From Rhynchosporium graminicola (Eukaryota; Ascomycota; Leotiomycetes; Helotiales; Ploettnerulaceae), in assembly GCA_900074885.1 (NCBI GenBank), contig FJUW01000020.1, positions 20,359-84,358 of the forward strand: a DNA stretch of 64,000 nucleotides. The letters run 5' to 3'. The notes beneath the pieces were generated by a model, which made no database searches, was not told the origin of the DNA, and saw only the letters and a program-made list of their open reading frames with translations. Position numbers and translations under genes: made by a program. Every line of letters begins with the position of its first letter. Position 1 is the first letter of the stretch. Below are positions 22,234 to 33,215 of the stretch, piece by piece.

Positions 22234-24448
22234 ATGGGAGCTCCCCCACTTGAGAGAAGCTCATCAGATGCCGGTAAGCCTTTTCCGACAGCTAGCCTAG
22301 CCAGCCTTTTCATATGTGTGTGACTGTTCAGCTCTCGGAACCGTTCCTAATGGATGGATTTATTTTAGGCGTTAGATAACTGTCCGTCAAGAGCCTACCC
22401 CTCACTTCCTCGACCAACGCTGCTGCTCTGCTCTGCTCTGCTCTACTGCAGAAGCGGCTGATGAGGACGCACGTCGCCTATTGATTGGGGAATACTAACG
22501 GGTTTCCGCAGTATCGGCAGACTTCTGGTCTGTCAAGTTCTATCCATACACCGAGCCAGGGGTAGACCCCGTGTTTGCCGTTGTGGGTGGTAAGCGGGTG
22601 AGTTCAAGTCCCTAGTCCCTCCTTCTCTTGCCTCCCTTCTGCTGCCGAATCCGAACCTCGCGGTCCAGTGTAACCCGATGACATCTGATTCGAAGACAGA
22701 TTCTAGTTTGCCGTCCACCTTCTGGGAAAGATAACACGAGTATCGAAGTGATCCAAGAGATCTTAGACGAAGAGGTTGGTAAAGTCTACTCTTGTCAGTG
22801 GATGACGCCAGCCCATCGTTCAATCTGACTATTGACAGGACGATATCGAACACTATGCATGTGCGTGGAGTAGGGACGTTGAGACTGGCTTACCGTTGCT
22901 CTGTGTGGCTGGGCTCAGTGCCCAGATCAAAGTCTTCAATGTAATCACAGGCGACCTACTAAAGGTAAGCAAACAAAGCAACAAGAGGAGAGCAGGATAT
23001 GACTGACGTACGCAGACACTTTCAGGTCATGGAGCAGTAAGTGTCTCAATCACACTTAGCAGGCTATATGTGCTACGAAGTAGTTGATCGGATTAGGAAA
23101 TCAACGATCTTGCGGTTTCACCTGTCAATCCATGTCTCGTAGCCTCAGCGTCAGAAGACTGCACGGTACGGATTTGGAGTCTAGATCCTCGTCATGAATC
23201 TCAACCGTGCGCAGCCATCCTCGAAGGCGATAGCCATGTATCGGCCGTTCTGAGCCTTGTAAGCCAGCCTCACGTTAGTAATACTGATATTTTCTAATGG
23301 CTCAACAAGGCTTTCCATTCTAACGGTCGCTACCTTCTTTCAGCAGGTCAAGACCATCGAATGAATCTTGTAAGCTGATCCCTCCTTGTAACGGCTCCGA
23401 TCTGAATGAAAACAGTGGGCCCTTCCAGAGTTCCCAGACATCAACACCGGTACTAACAAGGTGACCCGGATCTACTATCCTCACTTCTCAGTGTCTGAAA
23501 TTCATAGTGATATTGTAGACTGGTAGGTCCATCTCATTCTTATCCTCTATTTTTCATATCAAATCGATTCTCAAAGTTTCGAACCATTAAAACGCTTTGA
23601 ATAGTATAGCATGGTACGGCGATCTAATCCTCTCTAAATCCGACAAGGAAGAAGTCATAGTTCTTTGGTCTATCACAAACTTCAATAGCTCTTTACCACC
23701 TCTCCCTCAATCTAGCGCACCCACTACCCACGATACCTCACGGGATGCGCGTTCCGCATTCGTCACGCCACCTCCGTCTCTGATAGATAACGCCATCTCA
23801 CTTTACACGCGACATCTTCAGTTCTCGATCCCGGAAAGCAATATCATGTTCACGCGTTTCTCCCTGTATCCCGGCAACAAGAACAGCGAACTAAGCCACA
23901 ACCCCGTCCTAGCATTCTGCAACACCAACAGCAAAGTCTTCTTCTTCGACCTGGCTCGCTTGGAGAACTACTGGGAAGTAGCGCAAACGTTCGAAGATAC
24001 ACCAAAATTGGGTGGAAATGAACCACCAACTTCATCCGATGGTAAACCCCTCTTGATACCCACTGAGCAAAACCCGCGCGCCCATCCCTTCCTGCACCCC
24101 TTCCAACGGCGCAACCGCGGCGGTGGCAGCGTCAGTGTCAGCGCCCTCGGTCGTCTAGCGCGCGAAACGTCACTCACCGAATCGACCAACTCCGATCAAA
24201 CTAACCAAGACGAGACATCCCAAGTCCAACCGAAAAGTGCACGCAAAATCGATTGGGGTCGTACTAGAGAAGGCTGGAAGAAGAAATATAGTATGGAGGA
24301 TCCGTCAAAGAGTCTGGATGCGCATCATGCGGAGATGGTTAGGCCGCTGAAGTTCACGGGACGGCAGGTTGCGTGGAGTGGTGATGGGATGTGGTGTGTT
24401 GTTGTGGGGAGTGAGGGTAGTATTGGGATTTTAGGACGGTGGAAATAG
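22234..24448 (+). CDS. eed: EED-like Polycomb (PRC2) WD40 protein
   Basis: Likely the fungal homologue of EED/ESC, the WD40 beta-propeller of Polycomb Repressive Complex 2, which binds H3K27me3 and supports the H3K27 methyltransferase in the nucleus. Model of nine exons: 22234-22273, 22512-22597, 22700-22774, 22839-22964, 23016-23036, 23097-23258, 23310-23369, 23416-23522, 23605-24448; 506 residues with all phases consistent. Landmarks shared with animal EED are YACAW (exon 4), GHGAEINDL (exons 5-6), EDCTVRIWSL (exon 6), HFSVSEIHSDIVDCIAWYGD (exons 8-9) and LILSKS. A long polar insert (about residues 350-440) sits in the last third. The start is uncertain: ATG 22208 is in better context but its frame does not splice into exon 2; ATG 22234 does. 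The exon 3 donor is GTTGGT, so that junction is less sure. Confidence 0.85.
22425..22444 (+). repeat. (GCTCT)4 microsatellite in intron 1 of the EED-like gene
   Basis: Four perfect GCTCT units within the predicted 238-bp first intron. They are followed downstream by a clear branch point (actaac) and acceptor (ccgcag, ending at 22511). Confidence 0.85.
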
Positions 24449-24833
24449 GCTGGCGAGGTGAAGAATAAATGTGTTGACTGATATCTTGAAGGGTAGGCAA
24501 ATCAACGAGATTGTTAGATAGAGCAGCGCCTTTTCGCTTGGCGATAGTAGCGTAAGCGAAGTCAAGTTTGTGATGATCACACCAACATTGGCCTACATCA
24601 GGCACACCCTACTTCATATTTGTCCTCCATCCAAAAATGGAGATTTTTCTGGTTTCAACGTATTGACGAATGATAGAAAAAGTGACATGAACCCCAACAC
24701 CAACACCAATTTCATCAACAAGCAGACAGATAAGGAAAGCTTGACCCAACCCAACCCGCTATAATACAAATCGGCTATTTACTTCGTGTCCACTACCTTT
24801 CATACCTCTCTCACGCAAATTCATTAATCTACT
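24449..24833. other. Convergent intergenic region between EED-like and Eps1-like genes
   Basis: About 385 bp between two stop codons that face each other. It must hold both 3' UTRs. Short AATAAA-like elements occur (gaataaatg at about 24463), but no further gene is evident. Confidence 0.6.
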
Positions 24834-27180
24834 CTAATCCACTTTACCATTAGCTGGTCCGCCTAATAAACCATCTTTCTCATCCAGTTTGAAGAAGCCG
24901 CCTCTACTCCTCCTCATACGTCTCTTGTTCCACATTGCTGCACCGACCAATATGCCGACAAAAGCCACGACCGAAAGGTAGGGATGCCCTGAGATGGCGC
25001 CTCTGATATCGAAAAAGAACTTGTCCAAGTTTGAGATCGTGGATTTGGGCTTGATTTTTGGCGGCGAGGCTACGACTTTGGGTATCGTTTCTAAGATCGA
25101 AGTGCGGGATGCCATGATCGAGTTGCCGGTGATAGTCGTATCCCAGTATCTCCGTTGCTGTGATCTGTTAGTCAATCATCCAAGATCAAGTTGGAAGATA
25201 CATACATCCTCGTCATTGATAATAACTTTTTCGCCATCTTTGGCAACTTCGATACCATATGTTGTTCGGATCCACCTTTCCCAGAACACACCATCTACCC
25301 ATGCGAATCCAACCTCCTTTTGCTCGGACCTGTTCATGTCGATACGAATGCTCTTCGCAGCCCGCAGTGCCCGCTGATCATTACGGTCTTCGGCTTCTTC
25401 GAGTCTCAATTGCTTAGCATCGCGAAGTTCTTGACGTTCGCGCTGGAATGCCAAAGTTTGCTTGTCCATCCACTCGAGAGCTGCACTTTTGATCTCTTTC
25501 TTGGCAATCAAGAACTCGTCCGGTCGTTCACGGGTAAGTATACCTAGTACGACGAGCTTGCCATCCATGATCTCTCTGGAGTTTGACGCTGTGAGTTCCG
25601 GTACGATTGGAAGCCAAACAGACTGCATCCAGCTAAGGACCTGTCTAAAATCCCGCATGTCTTTTGGAGCAAGGGCCGTATAGTAAGTTGGGCGTCCGTC
25701 TCGGGAAACAATCAGTCTAGGCCAAGTTGTGATCTTGTAGCGCTCAGCCAGTTTGGCACTGTTAGTCTTGACTAATTTGGCGTGTCCAATCAAGCTTAAA
25801 GTAAGTCGTTCCAAAGCCTCGAAATCTTCTGTCGTCGTAGCATGGTCGTAGAAGTAGAGGAAAATGACTTCCTCCTTCTCCTCTAGTTGCGCAAATTCCA
25901 AGGCGTCGATATCCTTGACTCCGTCGCCGACATCGATCGCCTTGTTGGCATAAGAAACGAAATCACCGAATCCTCGAAGACCCTCATATTCCACACGTTC
26001 TCCACCGCGAAAAAATAGAATCGTGGGGTATCCTCGCAGTCGGACTTCCTTGCATAACCTTGACTCCGCCTCACAGTTGACTTCCCCAATATTCAGTTTT
26101 CCTTTCATCTCTTTGGCGAGCTGGATCCAGTTTGGAGCCATAGCCTGGCAATGGTGACACCATGGCGCATAGAACTTGATGAACCACGGTTCTTGGGTCA
26201 TGGTAACTTGCTTCTGGAAACTTTCTGCCGTGAAAGCTATAGATTTTCCGAGGGTATTTGACATGGCTGTAGACTTTGGTGGGAGTGCTGGCTTGCTCGA
26301 TGATTTAGTCGAACTCGCCTTGACTGCGGTACTCGAAGCCTTCGTCTCCTCCGCTCTACTATCCTGGCTCACGGTTGAAGCAGTAGCCTTTGCAGAGGTC
26401 GCAGGAACCAATGCAGTAGCGGCTGGTGTGTTAGCTGGTTTAGTAGCGGCTGGTACAGTAGCGGCTGGTGCAGTTGCTTTAACGTCTGCAGGTTTTGGGC
26501 CTTGAAACTCTTTCGACACCTTGTCCCCTGGTGCAGGCAGCTGGGGACCTCCAACTGGTCTGGAACCTGGTCGAATCGATTCCAGTGAAGCTTCAACGAA
26601 CTGACTTAGAGCCTTCATATCCTTTGCTCCCTCGACTCGCTTGATTTCGACTCCATCCTGGTAAAGTATAAACGTTGGGAAAGATGTAACCTTCTTTTCT
26701 ACGCAGGCTGTTCCAAACGCAATACAGTCGAGATTTCCAAAATGGAAGTTGTAGTAGGCAGTGAACGAGTTTAAAGATGACGAGGAGCTATCTGCAGAAG
26801 GTCCAGCCGGAACAGGTTTCGAAGTGAAGTAGTACTCGTACAAGGTTTGCCACGTTGGCGCAATAGAGAGGCAATGGGGACAGTAAGGTCTATTCAGTGT
26901 TACTCTCTCGGTCTGACAGCAATTGAGAGGCGCAGACTTGGGGAACTTACGAGTGACATTTCACAAACCATATTCCTTCTTTGGTAGACGCATTGAAGGT
27001 TTCGCCCTCTAGGATCGTGATGGGGGGGACCTCAACCCCATTGAATGTCGTCGGAGGTATCACATCCGCTTTGTCGTCCTCTTTATCTGCTGCCTGGTCT
27101 CCTTCCTCCAGCCTCTCTTGGGCGGCCTGGCCAAGTATTGATGATGCGAAAAGAGCGCATATTATTAGAAGGACACGCAT
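24834..27180 (-). CDS. Eps1-like transmembrane protein disulfide isomerase
   Basis: ER thioredoxin-fold oxidoreductase resembling yeast Eps1, a membrane-bound PDI relative involved in ER quality control. Three exons on the minus strand: 26951-27180, 25206-26889, 24834-25157; 745 residues, phases consistent, with GTAAGT and GTATGT donors and a ttgactaacag branch/acceptor region. N-terminal signal peptide (MRVLLIICALFASSILG). First thioredoxin domain with CPHC at residues 80-83, made only when intron 1 is spliced. Ala/Thr/Lys-rich linker at about 200-280. Second thioredoxin domain with WCHHC (Cys 321 and 324), then a redox-inactive thioredoxin-like region. One membrane segment (about 698-714) followed by basic residues (NKRRMRRSR), giving a short cytosolic tail. 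The 48-bp second intron is very short. The family assignment is firm; Eps1 orthology is inferred from layout. Confidence 0.88.
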
Positions 27181-27638
27181 ATTGGGTGGATCTTCTCGCT
27201 CTCTAAACTTGGGAGGAGTTGGAGCGGCTCAACCGCCTAGGGTCAAGTAGAGGGCGGCAGTCGCAGTTTAGGTAGTGAGTAAGCTGGCGCGATGTTATTC
27301 AGTTCCAGGAGATCTCTCGTTGTCGCCGTCGAGAGTTGCTGGCCTGATTGTTCTGTTACAACAAGTGGGTGGAGCTTGCGATTCCTTTATCGTGGTTCCA
27401 ACAGAGTTCTATTAACATGGAACGCAGCCATTAAGGGGCTAGCGCCACCCGGCTCGCTTCGCTGGAGAAGGCAGCAGCTCCCCTGTCCGGACTATGCGAT
27501 CCTGTATTTACTTTCCATTCTATGGTATCGAACCTTGGAGTTTTACCAACATCTAAAATAACGCGGCGTTTCCGGGCGGCTTGATAGATATATGAAGTCA
27601 AAAGCTATTTCGTACTTCAGATTCCCAACAGAATACTT
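27181..27638. promoter_or_regulatory. Divergent intergenic region, Eps1-like / TDP1
   Basis: 458 bp between two start codons on opposite strands, so it must contain both promoters and 5' leaders. I see no strong TATA box or named binding site. An open frame at 27292-27561 has no recognisable content. Confidence 0.55.
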
Positions 27639-29499
27639 ATGGAAGGCACATCACCATCACCACTGCCGTCTCGAAAGAGACGCCGTCTAAGCAGCGAAGA
27701 TGATCTTCCAAACAGTCACCAAAGGCTACCCTATAGCCTGACAAGTTCCATATCGCCACCCCCTCGCCGTCGAAATCGAATGCCAGAAGATCAAGCTCCT
27801 AAGGTTATCAAATCTCCCTTTCAGCTCACCTGGATTCGCGACCTTCCCGAAGCATGCAACAAAGATGCCATCTCCCTGAAAGATATCCTCGGAGATCCCA
27901 TGATCTCAGAATGCTGGGAATTCAATTACCTTCACAACTTAGACTTCTTGATGGATGCGTTTGATCCTGACATTCGTGAACTTGTCAAAGTTCATGTGAT
28001 ACATGGCTTCTGGAAGCGCGAAGACCAAAGCCGTCTCAACCTAAATGTATGTCCAGTTGTGCATTCACAGAACTCCTCGATGTATCGTTTGAAACGCGTT
28101 TAGGTACTCATTCTTGCCATTCGAGGCTAAAGTGGTGTGCTAGGAAAAAGCTACGAAATATCCAAACATCACGCTTCACACAGCTTACATGCCTGAAATG
28201 TACGGTACTCATCACACGAAGGTACATTTCCATGTCCAGATTGAGATCTTCTGTTGCTGATTACTCAGATGATTGTTCTTCTCCGACACGATGATTTTGC
28301 GCAAATAATCATACAGTACGTCTTCTCCAAGCTCTTTCTTTTTTTATAGATCAGCTCGATACCTGGGAGCCTCTAGTACCTGAGATAGATTATCGGGTGC
28401 TGTAATTCCATACGGACAAGGTTATGACTAACATAAATATAGCACAGCAAATATGATCCCTTTTGACTGGACGAATATGACACAAGCAGTGTGGATATCA
28501 CCCTTCCTGCCTCGCCTCAGCCCAGTCAGCTTATCTCAAGACAAGACAGCTGGCTCCTTTGGCAGTGGGACCAGATTCAAGCTTGACTTCCTAAACTACT
28601 TGAAAGCTTACGACAACAATCCTAAGCGAGTGATCTGTAAGTCGCTTGTAGCGATACTTGAAAAGCATGACTTCTCGGCGATTCGAGGAGCATTGATCGG
28701 AAGCGTACCGGGAAGGCATCACATCGAGCGCGATTCTCAGACAGGTTGGGGCTGGGCAGGTTTGAAGAGCGTGCTGAGCTCCATACCAGTACAGAATAGA
28801 GACGGAGAGATCGTGATTCAGATATCATCGATTGCGACCTTGTCTGAGAAGTGGATTGAGAATACCTTATTCGATGTCATGAGAACTTCTAAGAATATTT
28901 TGAACTCCAAGTCGAAATTCAGAATTATCTTCCCGACCGCCGATGAGATCAGAAGAAGCCTCAATGGCTACGACTCAGGTAGCGCTATTCATACAAAGAT
29001 CCAGTCGCCCGCTCAAGCGAAACAGATCCGATTTTTAAATCCGATGCTCTGTCACTGGGCTGTAGATGGTGAGGAGCGTCTTGGGGCAGAACCGATATTA
29101 GATGCTGGCAGGAAGAGAGCTGCTCCCCATATCAAAACATTCATTCGATTTACCGATGAAAAGAAGTCCTCCATTGACTGGATGCTTTTGACTTCCGCAA
29201 ATCTGTCAAAGCAAGCCTGGGGAGAAGCAACGAATGCCGGCGGTGATGTACGAATCTGTAGCTATGAGCTGGGAGTTGTGGTCTGGCCTGAGTTATTCGG
29301 AGAAAAATCAATCATGGTCCCGACATTCAAAACCGACACGCCAGCCTCACATGCTGGAAAGGAAGGGGAAGTAGTCATAGGAGCAAGAATGCCGTATGAC
29401 TTGCCACTCGTTCCGTATGGGAAAGCTGATTTGCCATGGTGCGCTACCTCTCCGTATAAGGAGCTGGATTGGAAGGGAGAATCTTACGGACTTGAGTAG
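27639..29499 (+). CDS. tdp1: Tyrosyl-DNA phosphodiesterase 1
   Basis: Nuclear phospholipase D-superfamily enzyme that hydrolyses the 3'-phosphotyrosyl bond left by trapped topoisomerase I. Four exons: 27639-28046, 28144-28221, 28269-28315, 28443-29499; 529 residues, all phases consistent. A basic nuclear-signal-like RKRRR lies at 12-16. The family block SLKDILGDP precedes the first HxK motif, YGTHHTK (His160, Lys162). HTANMIPFDW follows across the exon 3/4 join. The second HxK motif is APHIKTFIRF (His407, Lys409), with the downstream TSANLSKQAWG block containing Asn431. Both catalytic half-sites are present, so the enzyme should be active. Length is near that of yeast and human Tdp1 catalytic cores plus a short N-terminus. 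It converges with the ACBP gene 3' to it. Confidence 0.93.
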
Positions 29500-29726
29500 A
29501 TAGATACAATCCTAGCTTAGAGCAGAAGTGTTGTATTCTCAAAACATCGTCTACCTCATCACAAAACATGAACGGCGCACGGAAGCTGAGGAGATTACGA
29601 ACCCAGGTATAGTTCTGTAACGAGCTACCATAAGCAATCTGACCCTCCCTGCATCCAGGCAGGCATCAACTTCCACTCATAATCATCATGACCTCATGTA
29701 CCTCGTCTTCCATGTTCCATGCCTCT
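29500..29726. other. Convergent intergenic region TDP1 / ACBP
   Basis: 227 bp holding both 3' UTRs. No other feature is seen. Confidence 0.5.
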
Positions 29727-30244
29727 CTACGAGCCAACGGCCTCAGGGCTCTTGTTCGCATCGTATCCGTACTTCTCCTTCAATGACTCGACGAGAGCGA
29801 CATACTTCTCCTTAGCCTGATCGCTGGTGAGACCCTCGTCGACAATCTTCTGCCACGCCTTCTTCTTGGCCTTTCCCTGTTCACGCATAAAGTGTCAGCA
29901 AACCGAGTCCATTGTCAGAACCACATCACACCCAGGAAACCAAATCCCCCCCATTTCTTTATTGGATACTTGGTATCTGCTAGAACCCACCTTGAGATCA
30001 AAGGTTCCTGGCTGCTCAGCCTTTGAGATGTCCTCTCCGGATGCAACCTTGAATAGTCCTGCATTGTCGTGTCAGCGTCTGTATCTGTACTCTTATTCGT
30101 GTTCGTGTCTGAGTTCCTCTGGGCCTCGACTCTACAGGAACCCAGATATGCGTAAGACTAACCGTAGAGCTGGAGGAGATCGTCGTTTGAGGGCTTAGAA
30201 GTCAACTTCTTCGAATCGACGACGGCGGTATCGAAAGCAGACAT
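29727..30244 (-). CDS. acb1: Acyl-CoA-binding protein
   Basis: Small cytosolic carrier of long-chain acyl-CoA esters. Three exons on the minus strand: 30163-30244, 29991-30058, 29727-29876, giving 99 residues with consistent phases. The sequence matches the ACBP four-helix fold: MSAFDTAVVDSKKL start, LLQLYGLFKVASGED, GTFDLKGKAKKKAWQ (the KxxxW acyl-CoA contact region) and a C-terminal EKYVALVESLKEKYG helix. Residues that are YKQAT in animal ACBP are FKVAS here, as in several fungi. The length is typical for stand-alone ACBP (86-105). Upstream leader bases before 30244 contain a possible 5' UTR intron, not resolved. It is transcribed away from the PTEN-like gene. Confidence 0.93.
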
Positions 30245-30764
30245 GATGGGCTTTGTTTCTTTTAAATCCTGCGGTCAAGAAAAGAAGGATGTTAGTGTTT
30301 CTGTACTGATTAACTCTATGGAGAGTAAGATAGGTCCTATAAAAGTAATTATGAACAGCGGAATTGCTTACTTACTTGTTGGTTTGCTGAGGAAAAGTAG
30401 TATTGGATGATCTCAGATAATGCAATGAAGTTCGAAGTCGTCAAGGTGCTTGTTGGCACCAGCTAAGCAGGTGAGGTCGCGGGGTTACTATGGTGCGGGG
30501 CAGAAGAAGGCTAGCTTTCTTTCGGTGTAGATGATGCCATTTCTTGTCTTAGGTAAGTCTCTAACCTGGCTGGCAGTCAGAGGTTCAAAGCTCAGAAGTG
30601 GCTGTGCTGCTCCACTCAGCTTCTCAAAACTGGAATGGGCAGGGTTCAATGACGTGTCTGTGGCTGGCTTGCGAACATCCACAAACAACACAAAGATGTC
30701 CACCGTCACGATTGAACTTCCACTCGACGCAACCAGTCAATAACCTCTTATCATCATCAGAATA
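30245..30764. promoter_or_regulatory. Divergent intergenic region ACBP / PTEN-like
   Basis: 520 bp between two divergent starts. It must contain both promoters. Short open frames on each strand (30488-30709 -, 30531-30743 +) are antisense mirrors of one another with no recognisable domain. Confidence 0.55.
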
Positions 30765-32613
30765 ATGGCATCATTCCTCCGCCAACTTGTCGCAGGTCCG
30801 CGATCCAGGCATCCTGAAGCAGGACTAGATCTCTGCTATGTGACGGACCAAATCATCGCGACATCAGGACCCAGTGGTACATATCCTCAGCGAGCCTACC
30901 GGAATCCTCTAGATCAACTCGTCAAATTTCTGGACTACAAGCACGGGAAGGATTGGGCTATTTGGGAATTCAGAGCAGAAGGAACAGGATACCCGGACGA
31001 GGAAGTGTATGGGCGAGTATGGCACTATCCATGGCCGGATCACCATCCGCCGCCCTTCCAGCTGGTACCTCTGATTATGGCTGGGATGAGGAATTGGTTG
31101 AACGAGGCTGAAGGAAATGCGGAAGAGATAGGGAAGTATGGGAAGAAAGTCGAGAGGAAGAGAGTTGTGGTTGTGCATTGCAAGGCTGGAAAGGGTAGGA
31201 GTGGAACCATGGCTTGCAGTTACCTGATCAGCGAGTGCGGTTGGACACCAGCAGAAGCTCTGGCACGCTTTACGGAAAGGAGAATGAGGCCCGGATTCGG
31301 ACAGGGCGTTAGTATACCAAGCCAGCTGAGATGGGTAGGCTATGTCGACAGATGGACAAAGTCCGGGAAGATATACGTCGAAAGACAGATCGAGATTATG
31401 GAAGTCCACGTTTGGGGATTGCGAGATGGCGTCAAAGTACAAGTTGAAGGATTTGTCGACGAAGGGAAAACCATCAAGCTCTTCCACGTCTTCACGAAGA
31501 AGGAACGAGTAGTTATAGAGGGCAATACACCTGGCGGGGGTGGTTTCAAAGACATGGTCTCCGATATGGCAGGCTTCGAAAACGAGAGCAAAGTCCCTAG
31601 AGCCAAGAGCGCAGACCAACTTCGATCTATGCCCGAACCAAGAACCAAAACAATGCCTCAAGATAATTCCAGCTCGACATCCACAAGTGGCGAAGATACA
31701 GGTGCCGAAAGTGGCGGCTCGGCAGTCATATTCAGACCCTCAAAGCGAGTTATACTCCCCTCTAGCGATGTAAACATCGATTTTGAGCGTCGGAACAAAG
31801 CCTCCATGGGCTGGACAATGGTTACTGCAGTCGCACACATATGGTTCAACTGCTTCTTCGAAGGCAATGGGCCGGAACAAGGTGGTAGACCAGATGAGAA
31901 CGGCGTCTTTGACATTGAATGGGATAAGATGGATGGTATTAAAGGTTCGAGTCGAAAAGGTGCCAGAGCTTTCGATCGTATGTCCGTGATTTGGAAAGCT
32001 TACGACCCTGCTCCTGGACAACAAGGCGCGAAGGAAGCCGTTATTACTGAACCAGGTATCAACTCACCTGTCCAACAAGCGGCACCTGCGGATTGGAAAG
32101 GCGGAAACAAAACAGACCCTGGTCTGGGGAAAAACTTGGGATTGCGAACCGAGAGCCCGGCGAGCGCGGATGTCAGTAAAGCGAGCAGTGTGAAGAGCAG
32201 CGGCCCGAATGATGACAATGACTCTGAAGAAGGCGTGAGGCCGAGTGGACCGGCTGGCGAAGAATATATTGAGGCAGATGATATCAATGTTAAGGATCTA
32301 CCGCAGCCGGAGGAAAATAGTTCCCAGCCAACTCTTGCTGCTGTAAATGCGGGAATGGATACGGCTTCTAGCACGACACCCATGCCGCATAGGGGAGTTG
32401 ACAGGTAAGCTCTTTCTTCTCAATTTTAGATCCCAAATGCAGGGATATACTAACAGCAGCAGGTCAAACGACTATCCACCACCGCATAGTCCGGGCTTGG
32501 TTGCCGAAGCAGGAACAACAGGCAGCACTTCACCCCCCACAGACCAGTTACGAGATGTTCACACGCATGGTCTGGGTCATTTGCAATCGAGTAAGAAGAC
32601 GATCGACTCTTGA
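30765..32613 (+). CDS. PTEN/Tep1-like phosphatidylinositol 3-phosphatase
   Basis: Dual-specificity phosphatase of the PTEN family, expected to remove the 3-phosphate of phosphoinositides at the plasma membrane. Two exons: 30765-32404 and 32463-32613, giving 596 residues. The intron has donor GTAAGC and branch actaac with acceptor cagcagcag. N-terminal phosphatase domain: substrate-loop WPDH at 90-93 and P-loop HCKAGKGRSG with Cys139 and Arg145, nearly identical to human PTEN (HCKAGKGRTG). This is followed by a C2-like region (about 190-430), then a low-complexity Ser/Gly/Asp/Glu-rich tail to the end. A PDZ-type C-terminus is not apparent. All catalytic residues are present. Fungal members are usually longer than human PTEN because of insertions in the C2 region, as here. 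Confidence 0.92.
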
Positions 32614-33215
32614 AGTATGAATCATGAATTTATGAATAATGGAAAATGGGAAAACGGAAAATGCCTGTGTATCATTGCATTTTTATAGATTACAGGAAGA
32701 CTTTTAGTCAGTATGAACTGGGCAAGAATTTATATCTTAGGAATGGAGAGAAACAGAATTTGAGAGACTGAAGGTGCGAGCGATATTGTACTTGTTGGAC
32801 GTTTGCAAAAAATCGCAGGAGACCGGAAATAGAGATACCAGAGACGTGCAAAATAGCGCATGTATATGTTATGAATCGCGTCCGTTGTCGCGAAACTGAA
32901 AGAGCGTAAATAAATGTGCTATAGAACAAAATATGGTTCTGTGACCAAGCAAGCATGTAATAAATGAGGCTTGTAAGTACTGTACGCCTAAGTATTCGCT
33001 TCCTACCTACAGTAGGGTAGTTGGTCTCAGATACGCACGACACGGGTCTCGGTGTTACAGTGATCCTGCCGGATACGTTGACTTCGCAAGGTCCTCAATA
33101 AATTCACTTTTCTCTCTTCACCTACCGAGAAGAAACCTTCAAGACACCTTCGGGGTTTTCTGGAGAGAGCAGAATCGCAAGCCAGATTGCCAGCACTTAA
33201 AACCCCAGACCAAAC
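32614..33215. other. Intergenic region downstream of PTEN-like gene
   Basis: About 600 bp. The first part is AT-rich 3' UTR-like sequence (tatgaatcatgaatttatgaataatgg region). Open frames on the minus strand (32708-33043, 33027-33260) have no recognisable domain, and I reject them. Confidence 0.5.

Noticed and set aside
30909..31661. 250-codon minus-strand ORF opposite the PTEN-like gene
   Set aside because: Antisense shadow of the phosphatase coding exon; no domain, and the opposite strand has a complete catalytic motif.
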